From positions 744,001-808,000 of the forward strand of contig NZ_JAAQPI010000001.1 in NCBI RefSeq assembly GCF_011683955.1: a DNA stretch of 64,000 nucleotides. The letters run 5' to 3'. Under the pieces are notes generated by a model. It saw nothing but the letters and a program-made list of their open reading frames with translations. It made no database searches and had not been told where the DNA came from. The position numbers and the translations under genes are program-made. Shown one piece after another: positions 44,166 to 53,191 of the stretch. The first letter of the stretch is position 1; each line of letters opens with the position of its first letter. The stretch is from Pseudomaricurvus alkylphenolicus. Its GTDB lineage: Bacteria > Pseudomonadota > Gammaproteobacteria > Pseudomonadales > Cellvibrionaceae.

Positions 44166-45062
44166 TCAGTTGCCACACCAGAGTCGAGCCAGACGTTGAC
44201 AAGCCCACCTGGCAACCGGCCCCCTCTTTTCGTCTTCTCGCCATAGGGCTTCAATCTTAAACGTATAGTCCTTTTCGAAGGCCTGCAATGGCAATTTAAC
44301 CAAAGTGCCTTGTTCCAGATCGTCAACAACCAGATGCTGCGGAAGATAAGCCCAACCCAAACCCTCTTTCACCGCTGCTAACAGGGTCTCGGTATTGTTG
44401 ATACGCCAGATACTGCTGCTTTGTTGCACTACCCCAATAGCATCGACGCTTTGATCCGGATCACCAACTGAAATCTGACGATAGCTCGACAGCTGCCCGG
44501 CCTCCAATTTGTCCTCCAACTCAGCCAGCGGATGTTCTGGACTCGTCACTAATATCGTGGGTAAGTCAAAAAGGTAGGTAGCGTGATAAACCGAGCGAAT
44601 ATCCGTTGGGTCCTCGGGAATCACTGCGATATCGGCTTCGCCCGCGGCTATCAACCTGATCACTTCGCGCAGCGAAACCGACAACAAATTCAGGGTAGTA
44701 AAGGGGAATTGGTGTTCAAACTCTTTAAGAAAACCAATCAGCGGCGCTTGAGGCACAAACTCTGCCACGGCCAGAGTGATACTCGCCTCCACCCCAACCT
44801 CCAGGCTCTGTGCCTTTGACTGAAAGACCTGTAGCTGAGAGACGATATTGCGCGCGTCTGTCAGCAGTTCGCTTCCCTGTTGCGTTAACACGGGCTTGTG
44901 GGCGCTGCGATCAAACAATTCCACCCCCAGATCGATCTCCAAGTTAGCAATCGCGGTACTGACGGCGGGCTGGGTTTTTTTGAGAGCTCTGGCCGTGGCG
45001 CTGAAAGAGCCGTATTCGGCGGCCTTAACAAAGGCCTCCAGGTTGTCGATTGTCATTGCCAT
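44166..45062 (-). CDS. LysR-family transcriptional regulator
   Basis: A 298-residue LysR regulator with the helix-turn-helix GSFSATARALKKTQPAVSTA and LEIDLGVELFDRSAHKPVLT, then the effector domain. Start codons of this gene and the bicupin lipoprotein gene (45206) are 143 bp apart and divergent, so it probably controls that gene and itself. Clearly similar to the LysR protein at 18888. GGAG is ten bases before the ATG. Confidence 0.9.
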   Translation of the reverse strand: MAMTIDNLEAFVKAAEYGSFSATARALKKTQPAVSTAIANLEIDLGVELFDRSAHKPVLTQQGSELLTDARNIVSQLQVFQSKAQSLEVGVEASITLAVAEFVPQAPLIGFLKEFEHQFPFTTLNLLSVSLREVIRLIAAGEADIAVIPEDPTDIRSVYHATYLFDLPTILVTSPEHPLAELEDKLEAGQLSSYRQISVGDPDQSVDAIGVVQQSSSIWRINNTETLLAAVKEGLGWAYLPQHLVVDDLEQGTLVKLPLQAFEKDYTFKIEALWREDEKRGPVARWACQRLARLWCGN

Positions 45063-45205
45063 GGTTCTTGTTCTCCAAAGACCTATAAATATTATCTATA
45101 GACTTTAAATAGTTCTATCTCCCTCTGGTTATATATCATGCCCTAAAGCATTTCAAACAGAGCACCTCTGTTATTAGACCATTACCCATAGTAAGGAGCG
45201 TGGAA

Positions 45206-46270
45206 GTGAAGATTTTTAACCGAATGGGCCTGTATCAGGCCGCTGCTGTTTTCGGACTTGTCGCCGGGTTATCGGGTTGCGTGACCATGGCCGGAAACGA
45301 ATTGACTGGAGCCGTACAACAAAATACGGCAGACAGGACACAGCTGTTTTCAGGATCTGATCGCGACTTTCAGCAGAAGTCCTATAGCGTTAGCGGCACA
45401 ACTCTGGAGGGCGACAAGCAAACCTGGAAGTTCAGATATCGGGAACAACCCCTGGCCGAGATATCCGGCGAGATGTCCGCCGAGGCAGGCGCTCCGCCGA
45501 TTGCGGTCGGATTTCGTGAGCTTGACGGTAGCAGCCAATACGATGCCTGGCCCCTGCCCTATGACGAGATCATTCAGGGGGTGAAAGGCCACCTGCAGGT
45601 TCGTGTCGGCAACGAGACTTACGACTGCTTACCGGGCGATATTCTTTGGATTCCCAAAGGAACCGTTGTCGAGTATCGCGCAGTTGGCGGTTTGGCCCAA
45701 GTATTTTACACCATCCCCCATCCCAACAGCCTTCAGCCCAAATCCGGTAGTGATTGGGAATGGCAAACCGGCGATGCGGTCGCACCTGTCAGCAAACCCA
45801 GACTGGTTAAAAACAGTCAAAGACAATACATAAATGTTCCCGCGCAGCTGCGAACGTTTTCCGATGGCAGCACCCGTGTGCAGAAAACCAATTTCTATGT
45901 CGGCCGTGGTATCGATGTGGAACACACTCAGGATATGACGGGCCCCGCTGCTGCCTTTGCGTTGTTTCCCGAGGGGGCTCTGCACGGCTGGATGGAAATT
46001 CCCTACAACGAGGTGATTTTTGTCAAGCAAGGTCATTTCAAAGCGCTGGTCAGCCAACAACGCTTCAAGGATCACCCCACAGACGTGCAAGTCTTTGACG
46101 CCTATGCCGGTGATGTGTTGTGGCTTCCGAAGGGTACATACGTAAACTACGAAACCGTGGGAGAAGCCGAACTGTATTTTCTGATGAACCCCGGGTGCTG
46201 TTTTGATATGGCGGTGCCTGGGGAGTGGGAACCGGAGGTCTGGGAATCACGGCTGACCAGTCAGGACTGA
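45206..46270 (+). CDS. Two-cupin lipoprotein, unknown function
   Basis: A 354-residue protein. I choose the GTG at 45206, seven bases after AAGGAG; the GTG at 45200 would leave one base. The lipobox LSGC predicts a lipid-anchored protein. Two cupin domains follow: one with YDEIIQGVKGHLQVRVG and CLPGDILWIPKGT, the other with YNEVIFVKQGHFKALV and YAGDVLWLPKGTYVNYETVG. Few His ligands are visible, so metal-dependent catalysis is doubtful and ligand binding may be its role. The PGDILWIPKGT pattern recalls EutQ-like cupins. Divergent from a LysR gene. Confidence 0.82.
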   Translation: MKIFNRMGLYQAAAVFGLVAGLSGCVTMAGNELTGAVQQNTADRTQLFSGSDRDFQQKSYSVSGTTLEGDKQTWKFRYREQPLAEISGEMSAEAGAPPIAVGFRELDGSSQYDAWPLPYDEIIQGVKGHLQVRVGNETYDCLPGDILWIPKGTVVEYRAVGGLAQVFYTIPHPNSLQPKSGSDWEWQTGDAVAPVSKPRLVKNSQRQYINVPAQLRTFSDGSTRVQKTNFYVGRGIDVEHTQDMTGPAAAFALFPEGALHGWMEIPYNEVIFVKQGHFKALVSQQRFKDHPTDVQVFDAYAGDVLWLPKGTYVNYETVGEAELYFLMNPGCCFDMAVPGEWEPEVWESRLTSQD

Positions 46271-46355
46271 ATTTAGCATTGGTGGTAAAAATAGGTCATG
46301 GTCAATGGCGTTTTGAAGACGACGAGATTTTGTCTTGGTTAGACACCGTTTTGAA

Positions 46356-46829
46356 TTAGAACGACGATGCACCCACCCCAGGATGCCCCTCAGATCGATG
46401 CAGCAAAAACATAATTGGCGTATTACGAAATCCGGGGATATCAAAATAGCTCACCCCCAACACACTGCGATCGCCAAGCTGCCGGAATTCGTCCCGGCAG
46501 CGGCGCCACATCCAGGGCGCATTGGCGGCATAGGTCGCCACCAATCCCTCTTGCGCATCGATTCTTTGGGTGTCCGATGCGATTAACATTTTGGGACCGC
46601 TTACAATGCCCCGCCCTTTGTCGATCATATTCAACGCATAGTCGCCAAAAAAGTGTTTGCCTCGCCATCCGGGCAAGCCGGTTAATCGCAAGAACCATCG
46701 TTTAAAGGGCTTGAGAATATTGGGCCCGGTCAGTTCGGCTTCGTAAACGCCGTCCAGTTCCGTGGCGGGTGGAAGCGTTGCGTAGAGTTGATAGAGTTGC
46801 TTGTCGTTGTTAACAGGATAATTCGACAT
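46356..46829 (-). CDS. Hypothetical protein linked to the GMC oxidoreductase
   Basis: A 157-residue soluble protein without signal peptide or membrane segment. I do not recognise its family. It is rich in aromatic and basic residues (RWFLRLTGLPGWRGKHFFGDY and PWMWRRCRDEFRQLGD), suggesting a small beta-barrel or lipocalin-like fold, which is a guess. Its ATG lies within the last 20 bases of the GMC oxidoreductase gene, so the two are translationally coupled and probably functionally linked. Confidence 0.78.
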   Translation of the reverse strand: MSNYPVNNDKQLYQLYATLPPATELDGVYEAELTGPNILKPFKRWFLRLTGLPGWRGKHFFGDYALNMIDKGRGIVSGPKMLIASDTQRIDAQEGLVATYAANAPWMWRRCRDEFRQLGDRSVLGVSYFDIPGFRNTPIMFLLHRSEGHPGVGASSF

Positions 46830-48432
46830 CGGGTGCTGTTCCTATAGAGATATTTTTTTGAGAACCATGTCGGCCAGGTTGCCGGGCTGCGAAACGTTCC
46901 GCCATGGCGGTGATGGTCAGGCTTGGATTGACGCCGATATTGGCGGGAATGCTGGAGCCGTCCACCACAAACAAGCCCTTATGTCCGTGAACTTGGTGAT
47001 TGCTGTCAATCACGCCTTCATTGGCTGTAGCCCCCATGGGACAACCACTGAGAATATGCGCCGTCATTGAGCGTGCGGTTATTGTCTCCGTCAGCAGGTT
47101 CATGGGTTTGCCTCCGGATAATTGCGCATAGATACGGGTAATTTTGTTGGCAATCGGCAGGTAACTGGGTACGCCTCGCTCACCGCTGTTTTGAGTAATC
47201 AATCGTTTGCGACGGGACCACCAGGGGCGGGAATACCTGAATGAAAGATGGTTGTTCAAGTCCTGCATGACGGTGAATAGGGTTGCCCGTTTTTCCCAGC
47301 CGCCAGCGAACCAGCTCCGTATGGATTGTATTGGGGACGTCACAAGGGCGATCAGCGTCTTCAATGCTCTTCGGCCTGGCTCGGCATCGTCTATCAACGG
47401 ACCGAACGCATGGCGCATAAAACGGCTGCCCTGATCAAAGCGATTCTGAGTAATATGGGTTGACTCGTCTGGATAAAAATCTGTTGATATAGTCGTACCG
47501 TTGCTTATGTCGGTGCCCTTGGGGTGCAGTACCGCCGTTATCGCCTCTGAATTGGTGCGCACGACTTTTCCCAGACTCGGCGAAACCTGTTTAAGGGTTT
47601 TGTAGTCTTCCCGGTTTTTAAACAGCAACTCCAGAGTCCCGAGTACGCCAGCGGCCAAGACGACGTTTTTGGCGCGGACTTTTGTCAGAAATTTTTGGGT
47701 GACCGGGTCGAAAAAGTTCACGATATAACCGCCACCAGCCAGCGGCTTAATCTTATCGGCTTTGTGCTCAGGCAAGACTCTGGCTCCCTGCTGTTCAGCC
47801 AGATAGAGGTAGTTGAGATAGAGCGCGTTTTTGGCGTTTGTCTCACAGCCTGTGGTGCAACCGGCGCAAAAGTGACAGCCGGTGCGTTCCGGTCCGCGGC
47901 CACCGAAATACGGGTCCGGTTCTGGAACACCGGGTTCACCGAAATGGATCGCGTTGGGCACCGAAGAGAAAGTATCGCCTTTGCCGAGTCGTTGCGCGGT
48001 TTGCTCTAACCATTGGTCCTGTTCGCTGCGACGGGGATTGCGAGTAACCCCCAGCATCTCCGTCGCGGTCTTAAGATGAGGCGCCAGCTCCTCCTTGAAA
48101 TCCAGCCCCAAGTGTTTGAAAACAGGGTCGTGATAAAACGTCGGCTTGGGGGGCAACATCACGGCTCCCCAAACGATGCTGCCACCGCCGACGCCTACCC
48201 CGCCGACTACCGCAACTTCCTTAAAAACATGTTGGGAAAAATAGCCCTTCCAACCCAGCTTTGGTGCCCACATTAACTTGGAGAGTTTGCGTTTACCCGC
48301 CCTGATTTCTTCCGGCCCCACGCGCCTGCCCTGCTCCGCCACGGCGACTCGCCAGCCTTTCTCCGCAAGCCTCAAGGCGGATACCGAACCGCCAAACCCG
48401 GAGCCCACAATCAGGTAATCGTAATCAAACAT
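46810..48432 (-). CDS. GMC-type FAD alcohol oxidase/dehydrogenase
   Basis: A 540-residue flavoprotein read from the ATG at 48432, overlapping the transporter stop codon by eight bases. The dinucleotide motif GSGFGG is at 10-15 and E33 binds the adenosine ribose. A cysteine motif C186-x2-C189-x2-C192-x3-C196 followed by NAKN is present, as in long-chain alcohol oxidase and cholesterol oxidase relatives of the GMC family. The C-terminal segment [15 protein letters not shown] and [25 protein letters not shown] is the conserved second FAD region. It probably oxidises a hydrophobic alcohol. Confidence 0.9.
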   Translation of the reverse strand: MFDYDYLIVGSGFGGSVSALRLAEKGWRVAVAEQGRRVGPEEIRAGKRKLSKLMWAPKLGWKGYFSQHVFKEVAVVGGVGVGGGSIVWGAVMLPPKPTFYHDPVFKHLGLDFKEELAPHLKTATEMLGVTRNPRRSEQDQWLEQTAQRLGKGDTFSSVPNAIHFGEPGVPEPDPYFGGRGPERTGCHFCAGCTTGCETNAKNALYLNYLYLAEQQGARVLPEHKADKIKPLAGGGYIVNFFDPVTQKFLTKVRAKNVVLAAGVLGTLELLFKNREDYKTLKQVSPSLGKVVRTNSEAITAVLHPKGTDISNGTTISTDFYPDESTHITQNRFDQGSRFMRHAFGPLIDDAEPGRRALKTLIALVTSPIQSIRSWFAGGWEKRATLFTVMQDLNNHLSFRYSRPWWSRRKRLITQNSGERGVPSYLPIANKITRIYAQLSGGKPMNLLTETITARSMTAHILSGCPMGATANEGVIDSNHQVHGHKGLFVVDGSSIPANIGVNPSLTITAMAERFAARQPGRHGSQKNISIGTAPDVELSC

Positions 48433-49684
48433 CGGGGCGGTGCCCCACATAGCCGAAATAGGCGATATACACGTAGCAGACGATAGGGATCACCAGCGCC
48501 AACTGCACCCCCACCCAATCTGCCAACATACCCTGCAACAGCGGCACTACCGCTCCGCCGACAATGGCCAGGCACAGGATGCCCGAGCCCTGACTGGTAT
48601 GCGCACCCAGTTTCGCCAGCGATAAGCTGAAAATCGTCGGGAACATAATGGCGTTGCACAACCCCACCAGCAGCAGCGACCACATAGCCAGCGGGCCCTC
48701 CGTGATGGTGGCCAGCAGCACCAGTAACGCGGCAACAATGGCGTTAAGCCCCAAATAATGACCGGGATTGATTTTGCGCATCAAAGCCGCGCCCACAAAT
48801 CGCCCGATCATAGCGCCGCCCCAGTAGTAGGCAATGTAGTAGGCTGCCTGATCTTCCTGCATGCCTGCGATATGTTCCAAGCTCAGAAAACTGACCAGAA
48901 AGCTACCAATGGCAACCTCCGCCCCGACATAGGCAAAAATGGATAAAGCCCCTAACGTCAGGTGCGGAAATTGCCAGGCACTGCCGGAAGCAGCGGCGTT
49001 ATCACCTTCATTTTCTCCGGCTTCCACTGAGGGCAACCTTAACCAGGCAAAAACCACAGCCAACACGGCCAAGGTCGCCGCTAACAGTAGATAGGGAAGT
49101 TGCACGTCCTCGGCGCTGCTCTGCATGGCGTCGTGGCCATTGGTCGCCGCCGCGAGGATCAGCCAGCCGCCAAAGAACGGGGCAACGGTTGTGCCCAGCG
49201 AATTAAAAGCTTGGGTCAAGGTTAAACGACTGGGCGCACTGTGGCTGGGTCCCAGGCGGGTGACCATGGGGTTGGCGGAGACCTGTAAAACCGTGATACC
49301 GGCCGCCAGGATAAGTAGCGCTCCCAGGAACAAGGGATAGCTTTGCAGGGCACCCGCCGGGTAAAAGGCGGCGCAACCCACGCTGGCAGTGAACAGGCCG
49401 ATAACGATACCCTTTTGAAAGCCCAGGCGTTTGACCAATTTGCCAGCCGGCAACGATACCAGAAAGTAAGCTCCGAAAAAGCAGAACTGAATCAACATGG
49501 CCTGGGTGTAGCTCAGGTCGAAAACGGCTTTTAGATGGGGAATCAGAATGTCATTTAGACAGGTGATAAAGCCCCAAAGAAAAAACAGCGATGTCAGTGC
49601 CGTGAGCGCGAAGCGCGAGTCCTTTGCAGGTACCGCGGCCGACATGGATGCGTCGACGGAAAGAGTGACGGGGGTCTGAGCCAT
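48425..49684 (-). CDS. FucP/GluP-type MFS transporter
   Basis: A 419-residue inner-membrane transporter with about 12 membrane segments. The N-terminal [18 protein letters not shown] and [10 protein letters not shown] patterns match the fucose/glucose/galactose:H+ symporter family. Substrate may be a sugar or polyol; in this cluster a glycerol-like or glyceryl-linked compound is possible. It sits between the kinase and the GMC oxidoreductase, overlapping the latter, so all are probably one transcription unit. Confidence 0.9.
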   Translation of the reverse strand: MAQTPVTLSVDASMSAAVPAKDSRFALTALTSLFFLWGFITCLNDILIPHLKAVFDLSYTQAMLIQFCFFGAYFLVSLPAGKLVKRLGFQKGIVIGLFTASVGCAAFYPAGALQSYPLFLGALLILAAGITVLQVSANPMVTRLGPSHSAPSRLTLTQAFNSLGTTVAPFFGGWLILAAATNGHDAMQSSAEDVQLPYLLLAATLAVLAVVFAWLRLPSVEAGENEGDNAAASGSAWQFPHLTLGALSIFAYVGAEVAIGSFLVSFLSLEHIAGMQEDQAAYYIAYYWGGAMIGRFVGAALMRKINPGHYLGLNAIVAALLVLLATITEGPLAMWSLLLVGLCNAIMFPTIFSLSLAKLGAHTSQGSGILCLAIVGGAVVPLLQGMLADWVGVQLALVIPIVCYVYIAYFGYVGHRPDV

Positions 49685-49810
49685 AAAGTTAACCTGTGGA
49701 GTAACCAGTCGAAAGCCGAGGTCTACCAGCTTAGTGGGTTATAGGCCCGGTCAGAATGGAGCATATTCGACGATATATGGAGAAATTGCTTATCTGGTGT
49801 TTGTTCAGAA

Positions 49811-51388
49811 TCAAGCGTCCTGGGGCAACCGGGGATAGCCGGTAATGTCGCGAATGGAGCGATATATTGGGTTCAGCCGGGCGTACATTTTTTGATAGAC
49901 ATCGTTAAACAGCTGATTATAAATCGCACGATTGTCAGCCAACGGGGTGAAGACCTCGCCTTTGTGAACCATGGCACTCACAGCACTGGTGTAGTCACTG
50001 TGGAGCCCCACTCCGACCGCGGCGTTGATGGCTGCGCCAAGCCCCGAAGTTTCGCAGGTGTGCAAACGTTCAGCCGCCAGGCCAAAGACATCGGCCGTGA
50101 TTTGCATCGCCTGATCGCTCTGGGAACCGCCGCCGGAAACTCTAAGGGTTTGAATTGCTGTGCCGGTGCGTTTTTCCACCCGCTCTTTACCTGCACGCAA
50201 GGCATAAGCCAGCCCTTCGATAATGGCCCGGTAGATATGGGCGCGGGTGTGTACATCACCAAAACCGATGATCGCGCCCTTGGCTTCAGGCCCGGGTTCC
50301 CGCAGGCCCGGCGACCAATAGGGCTGCAACGTAAGCCCCATGGAGCCCGGCGGCACTTCTTTCAACAGTTCGTCAAACAGAACTTCCGGTGCAATTCCCT
50401 GTTGTTCGGCCAGGCGCTTTTCGCGCAGCCCGAACTCCCGCTTAAACCAGCTGACCATCCAGTAGCCTCTCTGAATCATAATCTCGGCGTTATAGGCATC
50501 GGGAACAGCTGCGGGGTAAGGAGGAATCGGTGGTGCAGCCTCGAAATAACGATCACAGGTAACGTTATAGGTTGCCGTGGTGCCGTAACTGAGACTGGCC
50601 ATGTCCGGTCTTACGCAGCCGGAGCCGAGCACTTCGCAGGCTTTGTCGGAACCCGCCGCCACCAGCGGCAGCCCTTCGGGTATACCGGTTTGCGCCGCCG
50701 CCTCGGCAGAGATACTGCCCATCACCTCACCCGGTGCACACAAACCCGGCAACATGGTGGGCGTGATTGGTAACGCCTTCCAGCGCCAGTCGCGTTTGCC
50801 GGCCCATTGCTGGGTCTTGTAGTTAAAGGGAATATAACCCACCTGGCTGGCAACAGAGTCAACGTAAGATCCTGTCAGGCGGTAGCAGTGATAGCCGGAC
50901 AGCATCAGAAATTTATGGGTGTTGCGCCACACTTCCGGCTGTTGCTGACGAATCCAGATGGCCTCCGCCTGTGATTGAAAATGGCGAACGGCACCGCGCT
51001 GACCAACGGCGGAAAACAACAGATCCCAGGCGCCCATATTGGGAAGCTGATCTTCCTGACGTTGGTCCAGCCAGACAATGGCCGGACGCAGGGGCTTGCC
51101 ATCCCGATCAACATTTACCACCGTGCCCCGCTGGCAACTGAGACTGACGGCGGCCAGCTCGGAACGTGAGATGGGCAGTTGCGGCCAGAGTTCCTGGCAG
51201 GCGCGACACAGGGATTGCCAATAGTAATCGGCATCCTGCTCCGCCCAGCCGGGTTGTGGCGAGACGTAGGGTTCTATGGTGACTTGGCTTTTGGCAACTA
51301 TCTGGCCCTCCAGATCGAAGACGATGGCGCGGATGCTCTGGGTGCCATTGTCCAGAGCGAGAACGTATTTTTGTTTCGAAGGCATCAT
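49811..51388 (-). CDS. FGGY-family carbohydrate kinase
   Basis: A 525-residue kinase of the glycerol kinase/xylulokinase fold. The N-terminal phosphate loop is LALDNGTQS (10-18), followed by AIVWLDQRQ with the Asp of the active-site region. RVSGGGSQSDQAMQITADVF near residue 420 is the C-terminal FGGY signature area. The start is ATG-ATG after AGGA. It phosphorylates a polyol or sugar. Its neighbour is a glycerol-3-phosphate-dehydrogenase-like gene, so glycerol or a related polyol is likely. Confidence 0.9.
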   Translation of the reverse strand: MMPSKQKYVLALDNGTQSIRAIVFDLEGQIVAKSQVTIEPYVSPQPGWAEQDADYYWQSLCRACQELWPQLPISRSELAAVSLSCQRGTVVNVDRDGKPLRPAIVWLDQRQEDQLPNMGAWDLLFSAVGQRGAVRHFQSQAEAIWIRQQQPEVWRNTHKFLMLSGYHCYRLTGSYVDSVASQVGYIPFNYKTQQWAGKRDWRWKALPITPTMLPGLCAPGEVMGSISAEAAAQTGIPEGLPLVAAGSDKACEVLGSGCVRPDMASLSYGTTATYNVTCDRYFEAAPPIPPYPAAVPDAYNAEIMIQRGYWMVSWFKREFGLREKRLAEQQGIAPEVLFDELLKEVPPGSMGLTLQPYWSPGLREPGPEAKGAIIGFGDVHTRAHIYRAIIEGLAYALRAGKERVEKRTGTAIQTLRVSGGGSQSDQAMQITADVFGLAAERLHTCETSGLGAAINAAVGVGLHSDYTSAVSAMVHKGEVFTPLADNRAIYNQLFNDVYQKMYARLNPIYRSIRDITGYPRLPQDA

Positions 51389-51446
51389 CGTCGTATCCTG
51401 TCTGGATGGTCATTGATCACGATTGCTTGCCAGTTGCCACATTCTT

Positions 51447-51478
51447 GGTGGATTACGCCTATGGCTAATCCACCCTAC
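51447..51478. repeat. GGTGGATTA-type palindrome, half copy
   Basis: A 32-bp palindrome, GGTGGATTACGC...GCTAATCCACCCTAC, matching one arm of the element at 36349. It lies between the kinase and GlpD-like genes on the minus strand, where no other feature is seen. Confidence 0.85.
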
Positions 51479-51525
51479 GCAACGCGAGAATAATTGGTGA
51501 CAAAGCTGGCAACACCGGTAATGGG

Positions 51526-53136
51526 TTATTGAGGCAGAGAGTAGTAGCTGCACCAGATTTGCTGATATCGTTCCTGTTCACTTTGCCATTTCTGAGTGTT
51601 CCAACCCAATTCATCCCTGAACATCTCGCGCAGCTTATCGAACAACTCCACACCGCCGTTTTTAAGTAGCAGGCCCAGGCGGGTGCGTCGCAACAACAAA
51701 TCATCGAGGTGCTGAACCGATTCGTTTCTGACCGACCAGCGGCATTCCGCCAGGCAATAATCCGTGGAGGCGATGCGCTGATGTTCACAGGGGTTGGCTT
51801 CGGAGAAGAAGCGCACACAGTCGTCACCCAGTCGCCCGAGCAGACGTTTGGCTCTGGGAATATCATCGGCAAAAACCTGTGCCGGATGGGTCTGCGCCGT
51901 TCGAAACACGGCGTTGTCTTCAACATCGACGTTGCTGATTCGCAACCAGGGCTCTGCCGCTTTCAGCGCGTCCTCCGCAATCAACCTGAAAGTTGTCAGC
52001 TTGCCGCCGCTCACGGTAACCAGACCCGAATCGGCCCAAACGGCGTGATCCCGTCGCTCTTTTGAAGGCATTTTGGATGCAGAGGAGGAAGCCTTGTCCG
52101 ATGCAATCACCGGCCGTACTCCGGAGTAGGTGGCAATCACATCCGTTTCGATAATGGCATGGTCGGGAAACTGGCTGTCCACCAGCTGCAGCAGATAGTC
52201 TACTTCTTCGCGGGTGATGCTGGATTCCACATCGAGATCCTGACCGTGATCAAGATCCGTTGTACCCACCACCGTCGCTCCCTCCCAGGGGAAGATAAAC
52301 ACCGGGCGTTTGTCACGGGGGTGCATCACAGTGGCAACCGCATTCACCGGCAGGCGGTGATGGGGAATGACCAAGTGACTGCCTCGCAATGGGCGAACCC
52401 GCTGCTCGGGGTTAACCTCGTTGCGCAGACGATCGGCCCAGGTTCCTGTCGCATTGATAACGACAGAGGCTTGCAGCTCAACCGACTCACCGGAGTCTGT
52501 ATCCTCCAGAACCAGCCCCGAAATTTTACCGTCGCTACGCAGCAAAGATTTTGCTTTTACATAGTTCAGGGCGCGAACACCGGCCTGACTGCCTGCGTTC
52601 AAGGCCTCTTGTAAAACCCTTACGACCAGTCTGGCGTCATCGGTGACCGCGTCGGTGTAGTAGCAGGCACCGCGAAGTCCGTTCTGATTGATACCGGGAA
52701 ACAAACCACTGACCGTCTCTTTGTCGTAATAGCGGTTGTCCTTGATACCGGCGATAAAGTCGTAGATTTTAAGCACCAGTGACATTGCCCAACGCCCAGG
52801 GAACTGGCCTTTGCGCAGCATCATATAGTAGCCCATGCGTTCAACCAGACCCGGCGCTTCCTGCAAAAGCCGCTCGCGTTCCTGCAACGAGTGACGAGTC
52901 AATTTCAAATCACCCTGTGCCAGATAGCGCAATCCGCCGTGGACCATTTTGGAAGATCGGCTGGAAGTACCCCAACCGAAATCCCGCTGCTCTACCAGCA
53001 ATGCTTTCAGCCCCCGGCGTGCCGCCTCGCGCAGAACACCCGCTCCGGTAATGCCACCGCCAACAATAATGATGTCCCAGTGGCGTTTATCGGGGCCGGA
53101 CAGTTCCTGCCATAAGGTTTCGCGATCAAGGTTCAC
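51526..53136 (-). CDS. FAD-dependent glycerol-3-phosphate dehydrogenase (GlpD-like)
   Basis: A 536-residue flavoprotein starting with GTG eight bases after AGGAG. The FAD motif GGGITGAG is at 26-33. SSRSSKMVHGGLRYL and GVRPVIA are family signatures. It oxidises glycerol-3-phosphate, or an analogue, to the dihydroxyacetone form at the membrane face with quinone as acceptor. The paired FGGY kinase supplies the phosphorylated substrate. A single gene in this setting is more likely a specialised paralogue than the cell's housekeeping GlpD. Confidence 0.91.
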   Translation of the reverse strand: MNLDRETLWQELSGPDKRHWDIIIVGGGITGAGVLREAARRGLKALLVEQRDFGWGTSSRSSKMVHGGLRYLAQGDLKLTRHSLQERERLLQEAPGLVERMGYYMMLRKGQFPGRWAMSLVLKIYDFIAGIKDNRYYDKETVSGLFPGINQNGLRGACYYTDAVTDDARLVVRVLQEALNAGSQAGVRALNYVKAKSLLRSDGKISGLVLEDTDSGESVELQASVVINATGTWADRLRNEVNPEQRVRPLRGSHLVIPHHRLPVNAVATVMHPRDKRPVFIFPWEGATVVGTTDLDHGQDLDVESSITREEVDYLLQLVDSQFPDHAIIETDVIATYSGVRPVIASDKASSSASKMPSKERRDHAVWADSGLVTVSGGKLTTFRLIAEDALKAAEPWLRISNVDVEDNAVFRTAQTHPAQVFADDIPRAKRLLGRLGDDCVRFFSEANPCEHQRIASTDYCLAECRWSVRNESVQHLDDLLLRRTRLGLLLKNGGVELFDKLREMFRDELGWNTQKWQSEQERYQQIWCSYYSLPQ

Positions 53137-53191
53137 CGTTACTTCTCCTGCCAGACTGTGAATGCCGCTTTCTCAAACATAGGAAGCTCGC

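Noticed and set aside
49892-50773. Forward-strand open frame of 293 codons
   Set aside because: Antisense to the FGGY kinase gene, which has intact family motifs.
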